The translations under genes and the position numbers were made by a program. Below, piece by piece: positions 40,887 through 49,839 of a stretch of 60,613 nt of DNA. The DNA is from Flavobacteriales bacterium (GTDB lineage: Bacteria; Bacteroidota; Bacteroidia; Flavobacteriales; CAJXXR01): positions 64,673-125,285 of the forward strand of contig JAOAQX010000011.1 of the NCBI GenBank assembly GCA_025210805.1. Reading direction: 5' to 3'. Positions within the stretch are counted from its first letter, which is position 1, and each line of letters starts with the position of its first letter. The notes beneath the pieces are model-generated. The model was given only the letters and a program-made list of their open reading frames with translations, was not told the origin of the DNA and did not search any database.

Positions 40887-41480
40887 ATGAGTACAGCACT
40901 TAAACGAAAATGGATGTACCGCTACAATCAATTGAAGCGTTACTACGAAAAGAATGGTCACTCAAACATCTCTGCAAGACACAAGAGAAATAAATCTCTT
41001 GGTACTTGGGTCGTGAGACAACGTGTAATAAAAAATTCATTAACTCCAGAACAATTGGATTTACTAGATACTATTCAGTTTGTTTGGGATCCTAGAAAGA
41101 ATTCTTGGGAAGACAACTATGAAAAATTGATTACTTACAAGGACCAACATGGTGATACAAATGTTCCTGTGAACTTTGAAAAAGATCCAATCTTTGGAAG
41201 ATGGGTACAGAAACAACGTAGAATAAAATTAACACTCTCTGAAGACAAAGTAGAGAAGTTAAATAATTTAGGATTTATTTGGAATGGTAATGACTATATC
41301 TGGGAGCAAAATTTTGATACGCTTCAGTCATTTATCAATAAAAATAGAAGGTTGCCATCTTATAAAGAAAATTTAAAACTTTATAACTGGATAAACCAGC
41401 AAAAAATCAAGTTCAAGAACTTGAGATTAGAAGAGGTAAAAGTGCAAAAATTAAGAGGTATAGGTATAGAGATTAATTAG
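40887..41480 (+). CDS. Protein made of three helicase-associated (HA) domains
   Basis: 197 residues made of three consecutive HA repeats: ~9-69 (YRYNQLKRYYEKNGHSNI ... LGTWVVRQR), ~73-133 (WEDNYEKLITYKDQHGDTNV ... FGRWVQKQR) and ~138-196 (WEQNFDTLQSFINKNRRLPS ... LYNWINQQK). Each carries the W-x-x-x-Q-R/K hallmark and a trailing LxxxGFxW-like segment. HA domains usually follow helicases and are thought to bind nucleic acid. Here no helicase is attached or adjacent. Basic and cytoplasmic; likely DNA- or RNA-binding. Confidence 0.8.
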   Translation: MSTALKRKWMYRYNQLKRYYEKNGHSNISARHKRNKSLGTWVVRQRVIKNSLTPEQLDLLDTIQFVWDPRKNSWEDNYEKLITYKDQHGDTNVPVNFEKDPIFGRWVQKQRRIKLTLSEDKVEKLNNLGFIWNGNDYIWEQNFDTLQSFINKNRRLPSYKENLKLYNWINQQKIKFKNLRLEEVKVQKLRGIGIEIN

Positions 41481-41517
41481 TTGAAATTTTAATAAGTAAA
41501 TAAGTTTTTGTAATATT

Positions 41518-41552
41518 TAGGGGATTCGATTCATTTCGAATTCCCTATTTTT
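41518..41552 (+). terminator. Rho-independent terminator overlapping the next promoter
   Basis: TAGGGGATTCGA (41518-41529) pairs with TCGAATTCCCTA (41536-41547), one mismatch, followed by five Ts. The end of the stem plus T-run also spell a TATTTTTG promoter box. Confidence 0.75.
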
Positions 41553-41553
41553 G
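41546..41553 (+). promoter_or_regulatory. Bacteroidota -7 box of thioredoxin
   Basis: TATTTTTG, full match, 20 bases before the ATG at 41574. It shares its Ts with the upstream terminator. Confidence 0.5.
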
Positions 41554-41573
41554 TGCCTAAAAACTACCTATAA

Positions 41574-41879
41574 ATGGAAATGCTTAAAGAACTCGTTGAA
41601 AAACACTCATTCTTATTAATTGATTACTATGCTACTTGGTGTGAACCGTGTAAAATGCTTGACACAATACTTCAAGAAGTCGCAAATCACTTTGGAGAAG
41701 AGCTTAAAATTATAAAAATTGATGTTGATAAAAACCAAGAGCTTGTAGAGGCCTTTGGAATCAAAAGTGTCCCCATTTTACACCTCTATAAAGATGGCGA
41801 CTTAATATGGAAATACAAAGGTTTTATGAATGTTCCTGACACCATCAAGCTTTTAGAAACTTACCTTGAAATGAAATAA
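41574..41879 (+). CDS. Thioredoxin
   Basis: 101 residues, a complete minimal thioredoxin: LIDYYATWCEPCKML (active site WCEPC instead of WCGPC), IDVDKNQELVEAFGIKSVPILHLYKDG with the cis-Pro. Cytoplasmic dithiol reductant. The active-site Glu in place of Gly should shift its redox potential, which is an inference. It is alone between two terminators. Confidence 0.9.
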   Translation: MEMLKELVEKHSFLLIDYYATWCEPCKMLDTILQEVANHFGEELKIIKIDVDKNQELVEAFGIKSVPILHLYKDGDLIWKYKGFMNVPDTIKLLETYLEMK

Positions 41880-41983
41880 ATACCTTTCTAAAATTAGTCT
41901 ACCGAGTAGATATTAAATGAGTGATTTTAGCTAATAATTGGGGTATTCTATATCTCCACAAAGATTATCCATCTAAAAGATAC

Positions 41984-42021
41984 AAAAAACCATATTTCAG
42001 ACAAGCTGGAATATGGTTTTT
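41984..42021 (+). terminator. Rho-independent terminator after thioredoxin
   Basis: AAAACCATATTTCA pairs with TGGAATATGGTTTT with a short loop and T-run. A-run on the left makes it usable from both sides, including the convergent acetyltransferase gene. Confidence 0.82.
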
Positions 42022-42092
42022 ATATTTATGACGAGTAAGTAAATCGTATTACTCTAAAAAAAATCGTCCTATAGAATAATGAAACTCGAAAA

Positions 42093-42545
42093 TTAGATTT
42101 TCCTTACGAATCTAGCAGGATTACCTACCCATAGTTCTCCATCTGGAATATCTTTTGTAACCACACTTCCAGCACCAATCATCGCTTCTTTTCCTATGGT
42201 TACTCCTCCAAGAATCGTGGCATTTGCTCCAACAGAAGCACCATTTTTAAGGAGTGTTTTTTGGAAATTTTCAGGATACTCTTTTGATCTAGGAAATTTG
42301 TCATTGGTAAAAGTTACATTGGGTCCTATAAAAACATTATCTTCTACCCGAATACCGTCCCAAAGATAAACCCCACACTTAACTGTAACATTGTTCCCTA
42401 TAACCACGTCATTTTCTACAAAAGTATGGCTATTAAGGTTGCAGTTACTGCCAACTATTGCGTCTTTTAACACAATTGCAAATTGCCAAATTTGAGTATG
42501 TTCACCAATGTGCGAACTTTGAACATCTGCTAATTTATGTATCAT
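42093..42545 (-). CDS. Left-handed beta-helix acyltransferase (sugar N-acetyltransferase type)
   Basis: 150 residues of hexapeptide repeats from residue ~12 ([39 protein letters not shown] in pieces), an insertion with [12 protein letters not shown], then [37 protein letters not shown]. This is the layout of WbbJ/FdtC-type O- or N-acetyltransferases that act on nucleotide sugars for surface polysaccharide. No sugar-pathway genes are nearby. Confidence 0.85.
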   Translation of the reverse strand: MIHKLADVQSSHIGEHTQIWQFAIVLKDAIVGSNCNLNSHTFVENDVVIGNNVTVKCGVYLWDGIRVEDNVFIGPNVTFTNDKFPRSKEYPENFQKTLLKNGASVGANATILGGVTIGKEAMIGAGSVVTKDIPDGELWVGNPARFVRKI

Positions 42546-42556
42546 TTTTTATTATA

Positions 42557-43210
42557 TTATCTAAACATTACGCCTAATTGAAGACCAAAATAATTGAATC
42601 CACCTTTTCCGTTTTTCCAATATTTTTGATCACTCACTGTGTTAGATAATCCATTATTAAAAGTAAGTCCAAGTGTTAGTAAAGTTTCCTCTGTAAGCTC
42701 ATACTCTACTCCTCCACCAAGGATTAAACTAATATCAAAACCATCTACAAACGAATGATCTGCAAATTCCTCTAAAGGTTCATTTTGTGTTTTTTCGGTC
42801 ATTGAACTGTTCTCACTAATCTGAAAACTAGGTGCCATTCCTACATATACCCAATAAGCAAACATTCCTATTTGTCTTGTGGACATTTTAATAGCAACAG
42901 GGATTTCAATGTTTTCGTAATTATAGTCAATGCTATATTCCTTTTCATCATCTCCTTTGAATCGCATGATTGCTCCTCTCTTTGAATGATCTATCCCAAG
43001 CATAATACTATAGGGCTTATCTTCAAATTTTTTCTCACTCCTAAAACCCCAAGAAAATTTAACTTTCGATGATTTATCGGTAATTTTACTATCCGTTCTA
43101 AAATAAGAAATACTTGGTGAAAAATGCAATCCCACTCGTATTTTTGAATCCTGAGCCTGAGCAGAATAGAATAATGAAGTTAATAGAATTAATACAAATA
43201 ATTTTTTCAT
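42557..43210 (-). CDS. Outer-membrane beta-barrel protein (PorT-like fold)
   Basis: 217 residues. Signal peptide (LLTSLFYSAQAQ). Barrel strands such as IRVGLHFSPSISYFRT, YENIEIPVAIKMSTRQIGMFAYWVYVGMAPSFQI in pieces, LILGGGVEYELTEETLLTLGLTFNNGL and a final NYFGLQLGVMFR. This is the common Bacteroidota OMP_b-brl pattern. It ends 11 bases before the acetyltransferase start and may be co-transcribed with it. Function unknown. Confidence 0.75.
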   Translation of the reverse strand: MKKLFVLILLTSLFYSAQAQDSKIRVGLHFSPSISYFRTDSKITDKSSKVKFSWGFRSEKKFEDKPYSIMLGIDHSKRGAIMRFKGDDEKEYSIDYNYENIEIPVAIKMSTRQIGMFAYWVYVGMAPSFQISENSSMTEKTQNEPLEEFADHSFVDGFDISLILGGGVEYELTEETLLTLGLTFNNGLSNTVSDQKYWKNGKGGFNYFGLQLGVMFR

Positions 43211-43222
43211 GAATCGATTTAG

Positions 43223-43254
43223 TTTGTTGTTTTTTCTACAATATGTTACTTTTG
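43223..43254 (+). promoter_or_regulatory. Predicted promoter of the gldB operon
   Basis: TTTG (43223-43226), 20 bases, TACTTTTG (43247-43254). It fits the Bacteroidota consensus; ATG 40 bases downstream. Confidence 0.65.
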
Positions 43255-43293
43255 TTTGAACTAAAGTAAAGCTAAGATATCAAAATTGATAGT

Positions 43294-44307
43294 ATGAAGT
43301 CTATAACAAAACGACAAATGGTTAAAAATACCCTTGCAATTTTTATTTTTTTAGGATTATTCACAAGTTGTAATAATAAAAATGAAAAAAGTGAAACATC
43401 CCAGACAATTGATAACCGACAAGCGGTTATAAAAAATTTCGATAAAGATTTTTATCAACTTCCAGAAGACTCAATTGGTTTTATTACTCAATTAGAAAAT
43501 CTAAAGAGTGACTATCAAGTATTCTTCTTTGGACAGCAACCCAATGCAACATGGTTAAAAAGAAGAACAAATAAACCTCTACAACAATTTGTAGATTCCC
43601 TTAATAAAGTTTTTGATGGACTTTCTTGGGAAAAAGAACTTCATGAAAGTGTTGATATCTATAAGAAACATATCAAAAATGATGTTTTACCGAATATTTT
43701 TGTATGGAACTCGGCATTTGAAATGAATGAAGGTGCATGGAATTATGGAAATGATATCATTATTGCAACTGATCAATATTTGGGAGCCAATCACTTATAT
43801 TATGATCATCTACCAATGTATATTAGAAAAGAAAAAGATCCTAAATATCTAGTAGCGGACATTCTTAATGCATGGATGGAAAGTCGATTAATCACAAAAG
43901 CGACTACCGAGAAAAAAACTTTGTTAGATGATATGATTTTCGAAGGAAAAAAACTTTTTATGACAGAGCTCATGCTTAGCGGAAAGGCAAGCGATTCATT
44001 TTTAATGAAAACAGATGAAACGAAAATGTCTTGGACAAAAGAAAATGAAAAAGATATATGGAACTTCTTTATATCCAATGATTTATTATTCTCTACAGAT
44101 GATGATGCCAAAATGAGATTTATGCGTCAAGCACCTTTCTCAAAATTTTATCTTAGCTTCGATCAGAAATCACCAGGAAGAATTGGAGAATGGGTAGGAT
44201 TACAAATTGTGAAAGCCTATATGACAAACACAAATTCTACTGTGGAAGACATGATGGCCTTACAAGATGCTCAGAAATTCCTCAATGATTCCAAATACAA
44301 ACCATAA
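43294..44307 (+). CDS. gldB: Gliding-motility lipoprotein GldB
   Basis: 337 residues with lipobox at Cys26 (LGLFTSC). The body has the GldB pattern: FDKDFYQLPEDSI, a YQVFFFGQQPNATWLKRR-like start, ILNAWMESRLI, and the C-terminal SPGRIGEWVGLQIVKAYM, which holds the conserved Gly-Arg-x-Gly. GldB is essential for gliding and T9SS function in Flavobacterium. The match to the family is by motif and by the adjacent gldC, 2 bases downstream. Confidence 0.85.
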   Translation: MKSITKRQMVKNTLAIFIFLGLFTSCNNKNEKSETSQTIDNRQAVIKNFDKDFYQLPEDSIGFITQLENLKSDYQVFFFGQQPNATWLKRRTNKPLQQFVDSLNKVFDGLSWEKELHESVDIYKKHIKNDVLPNIFVWNSAFEMNEGAWNYGNDIIIATDQYLGANHLYYDHLPMYIRKEKDPKYLVADILNAWMESRLITKATTEKKTLLDDMIFEGKKLFMTELMLSGKASDSFLMKTDETKMSWTKENEKDIWNFFISNDLLFSTDDDAKMRFMRQAPFSKFYLSFDQKSPGRIGEWVGLQIVKAYMTNTNSTVEDMMALQDAQKFLNDSKYKP

Positions 44308-44309
44308 GA

Positions 44310-44645
44310 ATGAAAAAAGAAGAAATAAAATTTCACGTGAGCTTAGATGAGAATCATGTTCCAGATAAACTTGCATGGGAATCCACTGATAGTGGAAAAT
44401 CTGAACTTAGAGAATGTGAAGCTTTTATGCTCAGTATTTGGGATAAAAAAGAAAATAATGCACTAAGAATTGATCTTTGGACCAAAGAAATGAAAGTGGA
44501 TGAAATGAAATATTTTGTTCACCAAACACTCGCTTCTCTTTCAGAAACCTATCTTAGAGCGACAGATGATGAAGAATTGGCTACTGATATGAAAAAATTT
44601 AGTGCCTATTTTGCTAAAAAAGCACAACTGTATCAAGATAACTAA
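44310..44645 (+). CDS. gldC: Gliding-motility protein GldC
   Basis: 111 residues, cytoplasmic. It has the GldC pattern: IKFHVSLDENHVPDKLAWESTDSG, FMLSIWDKKENNALRIDLWTKEMKVDEM, LASLSETYLRATDDEELATDM. In Flavobacterium gldC follows gldB directly, as here. It supports GldB but is less strictly needed. The stop overlaps the next start by one base (TAATG). Confidence 0.88.
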   Translation: MKKEEIKFHVSLDENHVPDKLAWESTDSGKSELRECEAFMLSIWDKKENNALRIDLWTKEMKVDEMKYFVHQTLASLSETYLRATDDEELATDMKKFSAYFAKKAQLYQDN

Positions 44646-46165
44646 TGAGTTTTCTAAAAAGAATATTGACCATCATTTTACTCATGATGATTGGTTCTTG
44701 TGCCAAAGTAATTATGCCTACTGGTGGAGGGAAAGACACCCTACCACCAGTAGTTACCAAAGAGACTCCTAAAAACAAACAGATTAATTTTACGGAAAAT
44801 AGCTTCAGTGTTCGTTTTGATGAGTTCATCCAAAACTCCAATTTCGAAACCGAAGTTTTAGTTTCCCCAAAAATTGAAGATCTTAGATATCAATACAAAG
44901 GAAAAAAGATTAAAGTCTCGTGGGAAAAACCTTTGAAGGAGCAAACTACTTATAGCTTTCAGTTTGTTAATGTTATCAAGGACTACCACGAAGGAAACCC
45001 AATTCCTTTCTATGCCTATGTTTTTTCTACTGGTGATAAAATAGATTCTTTGAGCATCCAAGGAAAAGTTTCTAAACCTCTAGAAAATAAAACAGATCAA
45101 TATTATATTGCTTTAGTAGAAGATCAGCAATTTAATGACAGTAGCTTTATCAAAAATGACAAAAGCTATTTAATGCAATCCAATACAGAAGGGATTTATA
45201 AATTTCATTTTCTACCGAAAAAAGAATACTACATTTATGCCTTTGAAGATGTCAATAAAAATGGAAAATGGGATAAAATTGAACCATTTTCATATCAGCC
45301 AAAACCTATAACCCCTAGTGACCAAGGAAAAGTTGACTTACATCTCTATCCTGTCATTCAAAAAAACGCTATTCTTTCTGTTCAGGAAATAGCTAAAGGA
45401 TTACTGTATATTAAACAAAATCAAAAATTTGATTTAGAAAACCTTGTTGTTTTATCTGAAAACAATCGAGCCTTACCTGTTTTTGAATTCAATGATTCCT
45501 TATTTGTGAATTATAATGGAAAAGCCGACAGCTTAACTGTTTTAGCACATCAAGATACTTTTAATGTTTACTTAGCAGAAAAACACCACAAACCGAGTAT
45601 TTGGAGCCCAAAAAAGATTCTGACTCCTCAAGACTCATTCATTTGTTTTACAAATTACCCCATTTCAATACAGAAACCTTTTGGATTAAAATCTAAGGAT
45701 ACAACTATTTATTTATCATTAAATGGTGAAAACAACCAACAGTTTATCATAGATCAACAGCATCTATCGATAGGTAATTACGAATTAATTTTCCCAGATT
45801 CTGCTCTATCTCTTTTTCAAAAACCTTTGAAAAACATAGCATCTATCCCGTTTGAAGTGAAACCTGAAATTGCTTTTTCGGTCTTAGAAATCAATGTTTC
45901 TTCTAAAAAAGACAGTACTCAAATTGTACAGCTTTTAAACAATAAGCTAGAGGTGATGCAAGAATCAAGTATTCAAGGCGGAGGAATGATCAAATTTCAT
46001 TATATTCTTCCTGGAAAATACTATTTAAGAAAAATCGTTGATTTGAATAAAAATGGGGTTCATGACCTTGGTGATCCTGCCAAACATTTACAACCAGAAC
46101 CTATTATACTACACCCAGAAGCACTTGACATGAAGCCAAACTGGGAAGTAGAAATTGACTTTTAA
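44645..46165 (+). CDS. Big_5 Ig-like-domain lipoprotein
   Basis: 506 residues. Lipobox near residue 19 (LLMMIGSC). Then KVIMPTGGGKDTLPPVV, a marked Bacteroidota family feature, and a Big_5 Ig-like domain at ~30-115 (FSVRFDEFIQNSNFETEVLVSP). Later beta domains with FHFLPKKEYYIYAFEDVNKNGKWDK and YYLRKIVDLNKNGVHDLGDP, two calcium-loop-like DxNxNG repeats. Surface lipoprotein of unknown role, translationally coupled to gldC by a 1-base overlap, so a gliding or secretion link is possible. Confidence 0.8.
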   Translation: MSFLKRILTIILLMMIGSCAKVIMPTGGGKDTLPPVVTKETPKNKQINFTENSFSVRFDEFIQNSNFETEVLVSPKIEDLRYQYKGKKIKVSWEKPLKEQTTYSFQFVNVIKDYHEGNPIPFYAYVFSTGDKIDSLSIQGKVSKPLENKTDQYYIALVEDQQFNDSSFIKNDKSYLMQSNTEGIYKFHFLPKKEYYIYAFEDVNKNGKWDKIEPFSYQPKPITPSDQGKVDLHLYPVIQKNAILSVQEIAKGLLYIKQNQKFDLENLVVLSENNRALPVFEFNDSLFVNYNGKADSLTVLAHQDTFNVYLAEKHHKPSIWSPKKILTPQDSFICFTNYPISIQKPFGLKSKDTTIYLSLNGENNQQFIIDQQHLSIGNYELIFPDSALSLFQKPLKNIASIPFEVKPEIAFSVLEINVSSKKDSTQIVQLLNNKLEVMQESSIQGGGMIKFHYILPGKYYLRKIVDLNKNGVHDLGDPAKHLQPEPIILHPEALDMKPNWEVEIDF

Positions 46166-46199
46166 CTCCATCAGTACATTTAATATCAAAAGAAAATTT

Positions 46200-46823
46200 A
46201 TGAGTTGGACAGAATTTTGGAACAATCGTTTTGATCAAGAAGAATATGTTTATGGATTGAACCCTAATTCTTTTCTTAAACAGGAAATAGATAAACTCAA
46301 AGGACAAGAAGGACAGATTCTTTTACCTGCCGAAGGAGAAGGAAGAAACGCCTTGTATTGTAACCAAATCGGGTGGAAGGTTTCAGCTTTTGATATCAGC
46401 TCAGTAGGAAAAGAAAAAGCATTAAAACTTCATAAAAAGCACCAGTTTGAAGTAGATTATCGTGTAGGGCGTTTTTTAGAAGATATTGAATATCCGCCTG
46501 AAACATTTGATGCCATTGGTTTATGTTATGCGCATTTTCCTCCAAGTATTCGAGGGCAATATCATAAACAACTAGCAAAAACCGTTAAAAAAGGTGCTTA
46601 TATTATTCTCGAAGGTTTTTCTAAAAAGCATTTCGAACTCAAAAAAACAAAACCCCATCTTGGAGGTCCAAAAGAAGAAGCATTAATGTTTTCTAAAGAA
46701 ATGATGAAAAAAGATTTTGAGAATTTTGATTTTCTTACCTTAGTAGAAGAAAAAATATCCTTAAACTCTGGTGCACATCAAGACGAGGGATGGGTCATCA
46801 GAATGTTGGCTCAGAAAAAATAA
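46200..46823 (+). CDS. Class I SAM-dependent methyltransferase
   Basis: 207 residues from the ATG at 46200 (MSWTEFWNNRFDQEEYVYGLNPNSFLK), the usual family start. SAM-binding loop ILLPAEGEGRNALYC (motif I), then VSAFDISSVGKEKA (motif II acidic) and FDAIGLCYAHFP. It resembles the TehB/thiopurine-type branch of small-molecule methyltransferases. Substrate unknown. It is followed 5 bases later by the M20 gene. Confidence 0.85.
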   Translation: MSWTEFWNNRFDQEEYVYGLNPNSFLKQEIDKLKGQEGQILLPAEGEGRNALYCNQIGWKVSAFDISSVGKEKALKLHKKHQFEVDYRVGRFLEDIEYPPETFDAIGLCYAHFPPSIRGQYHKQLAKTVKKGAYIILEGFSKKHFELKKTKPHLGGPKEEALMFSKEMMKKDFENFDFLTLVEEKISLNSGAHQDEGWVIRMLAQKK

Positions 46824-46828
46824 ATTCC

Positions 46829-48028
46829 ATGCAAAGAAGTATTCAAAAAATAAAAGAACTTGTAAAAAAAGAACTGGCTCTTGTTATAGAAATCAGAAGA
46901 TATTTACATCAAAACCCAGAGCTTTCATTTGAAGAATACAAAACCTCTGAATATATTCAAGGACTGCTAAAGAAATGGAATATTCCCTTTCAAGCAGGAT
47001 ATGTAAATACAGGAATCAAAGTCTTATTAACATCTGGAGAAGGAACGCAAAATCTGGCTTTAAGGGCTGATATAGATGCGCTCCCTATTCAAGAACAAAA
47101 TGAGGTTGCCTATTGTTCTACCGAACCCAATACCATGCATGCTTGTGGGCATGATGCACACACCGCTTCTCTTTTGGTGGTTCTCAAGATTCTAAATGAA
47201 AACAAAGACCTTTGGGAAGGAAAACTGACAGCTATTTTTCAGCCAGGAGAAGAGGTACTTCCTGGTGGAGCAAAGCTGATGATAGACGAGAGCATTTTTG
47301 AACCCGAATTACCACAAGCAATTTTTGGGCAACATGTTTTTCCAGACTTGCCTGCAGGCAAAATAGGATTTCGATCGGGCTTATATATGGCTTCTTGTGA
47401 TGAAATTCATCTTAGTTTTAAAGGAAAAGGCGGACATGCTGCATTGCCGCACACACATCAAGATACGATACTCGCCAGTGCTGAATTTATTACGCATGCA
47501 CAAAAAATTGTTAGCAGAAAAATCTCTCCTTATGCACCCGTTGTTCTTTCTTTTGGATATATCCAAGGATTGGGGGCAACCAACGTAATTCCTGATGAAG
47601 TTCACCTTAAAGGAACTTTAAGATGCTTGGATGAAGAATGGAGAGCCGTAGCTCATCAAGAACTACGTAAAATTATTGATGCAACTTGCCTTGCTCATGA
47701 TTGCTCGGCAGACTTGGATCTCAAACTGGGATATCCAAGTTTAAAAAACGATCCAGACTTAACAAAATTGTTAAGAAAATCGGCAGAAGAATACCTCGGA
47801 AAAGAAAATGTGGTAGAACTTGGAATGAGAATGACCGCCGAAGATTTTGCCTATTATTCTCAAATGATGCCAGCCTGCTTTTACCGTTTTGGAACCGCTG
47901 AACCCGGAAAAGAAAACGAAAAAAAACTCCATCATCCTCTTTTTGATATTGACGAAAGCTCTTTAGAAACTTCTGTGGGTATGATGACTTATTTAGCCCT
48001 TAATTATTTTAATTCTGAGGAGAAATAA
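46829..48028 (+). CDS. M20 family metallo-amidohydrolase
   Basis: 399 residues from the ATG at 46829 (MQRSIQKIKELVKKEL), just after the methyltransferase stop. M20D motifs: RRYLHQNPELSFEEYKTSEYI, ALRADIDALPIQE, HACGHDAHTASLL (metal ligands), FQPGEEVLPGGAKLMI, the dimerisation domain GKGGHAALPHTHQD, and MTAEDFAYY near the end. Relatives hydrolyse N-acyl amino acids or hippurate. Cytoplasmic. Confidence 0.93.
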   Translation: MQRSIQKIKELVKKELALVIEIRRYLHQNPELSFEEYKTSEYIQGLLKKWNIPFQAGYVNTGIKVLLTSGEGTQNLALRADIDALPIQEQNEVAYCSTEPNTMHACGHDAHTASLLVVLKILNENKDLWEGKLTAIFQPGEEVLPGGAKLMIDESIFEPELPQAIFGQHVFPDLPAGKIGFRSGLYMASCDEIHLSFKGKGGHAALPHTHQDTILASAEFITHAQKIVSRKISPYAPVVLSFGYIQGLGATNVIPDEVHLKGTLRCLDEEWRAVAHQELRKIIDATCLAHDCSADLDLKLGYPSLKNDPDLTKLLRKSAEEYLGKENVVELGMRMTAEDFAYYSQMMPACFYRFGTAEPGKENEKKLHHPLFDIDESSLETSVGMMTYLALNYFNSEEK

Positions 48029-48045
48029 CTCTAGTGGTAAATAAT

Positions 48046-48265
48046 ACCATTTATGGTGTTAATTTACACACTGTCATAAGCCCCCTTGTGAAGAGCTTGT
48101 CCCGATTTTTCGGGAGGAAAAAGGGATGTTCACAAAGTAAACACCTCCGAAAAAGAAACGATAAAAATGTTATTCGATTATGAAACAAGATGCACCATCC
48201 CCCTTTCCCTCACGAAAAGTTGGGAAGGTTTATACCAGTGTGTAAATTAATACCGCAAATGATCT
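48046..48265. repeat. MITE-like element with terminal inverted repeats
   Basis: About 220 bases without a gene. The ends are imperfect inverted repeats of ~28 bases: ACCATTTATGGTGTTAATTT and TTACACACTG on the left; CAGTGTGTGTAAATTAATACC reversed on the right. Inside are the palindrome TCCCGATTTTTCGGGA (48100-48115) and a block (48124-48203) repeated inverted at about 60377-60458. The 321 bases from 48029 to 48349 hold only this element and a terminator. Confidence 0.7.
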
Positions 48266-48292
48266 AATCATTTTCTTTAATACATAACACTA

Positions 48293-48321
48293 AAAAACCC
48301 CATTAACAGATCTGTTAATGG
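48293..48321 (-). terminator. Rho-independent terminator of GAPDH
   Basis: A perfect palindrome, CATTAACAGATCTGTTAATG, flanked by GG/CC pairs, with a T-run on the minus strand. It is 29 bases after the GAPDH stop. Confidence 0.8.
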
Positions 48322-48349
48322 GGTTTATATTTTAAAGAATAATAACTAT

Positions 48350-49786
48350 TTAGTAATTCGTCTTTCTTCTTACGTTAGAAACATATTTTGCAAGTCTCAT
48401 TACTTGTCTTGAGTAACCATACTCATTATCATACCAAGCGTAGATTACAACAGATTTTCCATCTGTAGAAACATGAGTCGCATTGCTATCATAGATAGAA
48501 GCCGCAGCATTTCCTACAATATCACAAGATACAAGCTCTTTTGATGTATTGTATTCTATTTGCTCAACAAGGGCTCCTTCCAAGGCCGCTTTTCTCATTG
48601 TTTCATTAAACTCATCAAGGTTTGTTGCTTTATCTAAATTAAGATTTAGAATTGCCAAAGAACCATCTGGTGTAGGAACACGAACGGCATTCGCAGTAAG
48701 TTTCCCCTCTAATGAAGGAATTACTTTAACAACCGCTTTTCCTGCACCTGTAGAAGTAATTACCATATTTAATGCAGCAGCTCTACCTCTACGGTTTTTC
48801 TTATGCATATTGTCAACCAAGTTTTGGTCGTTTGTATAAGCATGTACTGTTTCTATATGTCCTTTTTCTACTCCAAAGTTCTCACTGACTACTTTTAGCA
48901 TTGGTGTAATGGCATTTGTAGTACAAGAAGCTGCAGAGAAGATATCATGATCTTCTGGTTTATAATCCAAGTGATTCGCTCCAAAAACGATATTTGGAAT
49001 TTCTTTACCTGGAGCTGTAAGGATTACTTTAGAAGTTCCTTTTGCTTGAAGATGTCTGCTCAAAGCTTCTTTATCTGTAAACACTCCAGTATTGTCTAAT
49101 ACTAAAGCATTGTTGATTCCATAAGCTGTATAATCGATATCCTCAGGGTTGTTTGCTTTGATTAGCAACACGTGATGTCCGTTGATGATCAATGCTTTGT
49201 TTTGGAAATCTTCTACAACTGTCCCTGGGAATTCTCCATGAACTGAGTCTGTTCTAAGTAAAGAAGCTCTTTTCGTGATCTCGGCATCGTCGTCTCTTCT
49301 TACCACGATCGCTCTAAGTCTCAATTGATCACCTTTTCCTGCTTGTGTGATAAGTTCACGAGCTAATAAACGACCGATTCTTCCAAAACCGTAAAGAACA
49401 ACATCTTTAGATTCCATTTCTGATGCTGTATCAGATGAGAAGTCTTTTAATGCATTGACTACATGGGCTTCAATATTAGATTTGTCTTCACAGTTGAATA
49501 CCAAATGACCTAAGTCTATTTTGGCAGCACCATAGTTTCCATTTTCTATTATTCTTGCTGCTGTTAAAGCATCAAATACATTAATTGGTTTTTTTACAAA
49601 ATCCTTTGCATAGTCGAAAAGACTCAAGATTTCGCTCATTTTTTGGTCCAAAAGTCTTTTTCTGAACATAACCAATTCTACTTGACGGTCAAGCCAAAGA
49701 TCGCTAACGATTTTGATAAGCTCTACAGCCGCTTTTTCTTCTTTTACACGTTGAATTAGTTCTTCTTCGTAATTTAAGATGCTCAT
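48350..49786 (-). CDS. gap: Glyceraldehyde-3-phosphate dehydrogenase, long (~480 aa) type
   Basis: 478 residues from the ATG at 49786 (MSILNYEEELIQRVKEEK). The NAD domain begins only at about residue 115 (DVVLYGFGRIGRLLARELI), after a helical N-terminal extension typical of one Bacteroidota GAPDH class. Catalytic Cys in FSAASCTTNAITPML, and WYDNEYGYSRQVMRL at the end. Central glycolysis/gluconeogenesis. Single gene with promoter box TACTTTTG upstream. Confidence 0.94.
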   Translation of the reverse strand: MSILNYEEELIQRVKEEKAAVELIKIVSDLWLDRQVELVMFRKRLLDQKMSEILSLFDYAKDFVKKPINVFDALTAARIIENGNYGAAKIDLGHLVFNCEDKSNIEAHVVNALKDFSSDTASEMESKDVVLYGFGRIGRLLARELITQAGKGDQLRLRAIVVRRDDDAEITKRASLLRTDSVHGEFPGTVVEDFQNKALIINGHHVLLIKANNPEDIDYTAYGINNALVLDNTGVFTDKEALSRHLQAKGTSKVILTAPGKEIPNIVFGANHLDYKPEDHDIFSAASCTTNAITPMLKVVSENFGVEKGHIETVHAYTNDQNLVDNMHKKNRRGRAAALNMVITSTGAGKAVVKVIPSLEGKLTANAVRVPTPDGSLAILNLNLDKATNLDEFNETMRKAALEGALVEQIEYNTSKELVSCDIVGNAAASIYDSNATHVSTDGKSVVIYAWYDNEYGYSRQVMRLAKYVSNVRRKTNY

Positions 49787-49831
49787 TTTGATATTTTTTT
49801 TAGGGAATGATTCCCTTGAATAAACATGGGG

Positions 49832-49839
49832 CAAAAGTA
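49832..49839 (-). promoter_or_regulatory. Bacteroidota -7 box of GAPDH
   Basis: The minus strand reads TACTTTTG, a full match, 45 bases before the ATG. Confidence 0.5.

Noticed and set aside
42093-43210. Surface polysaccharide synthesis cluster around the acetyltransferase
   Set aside because: No glycosyltransferase, nucleotide-sugar or flippase genes are near; the neighbours are a barrel protein and thioredoxin.
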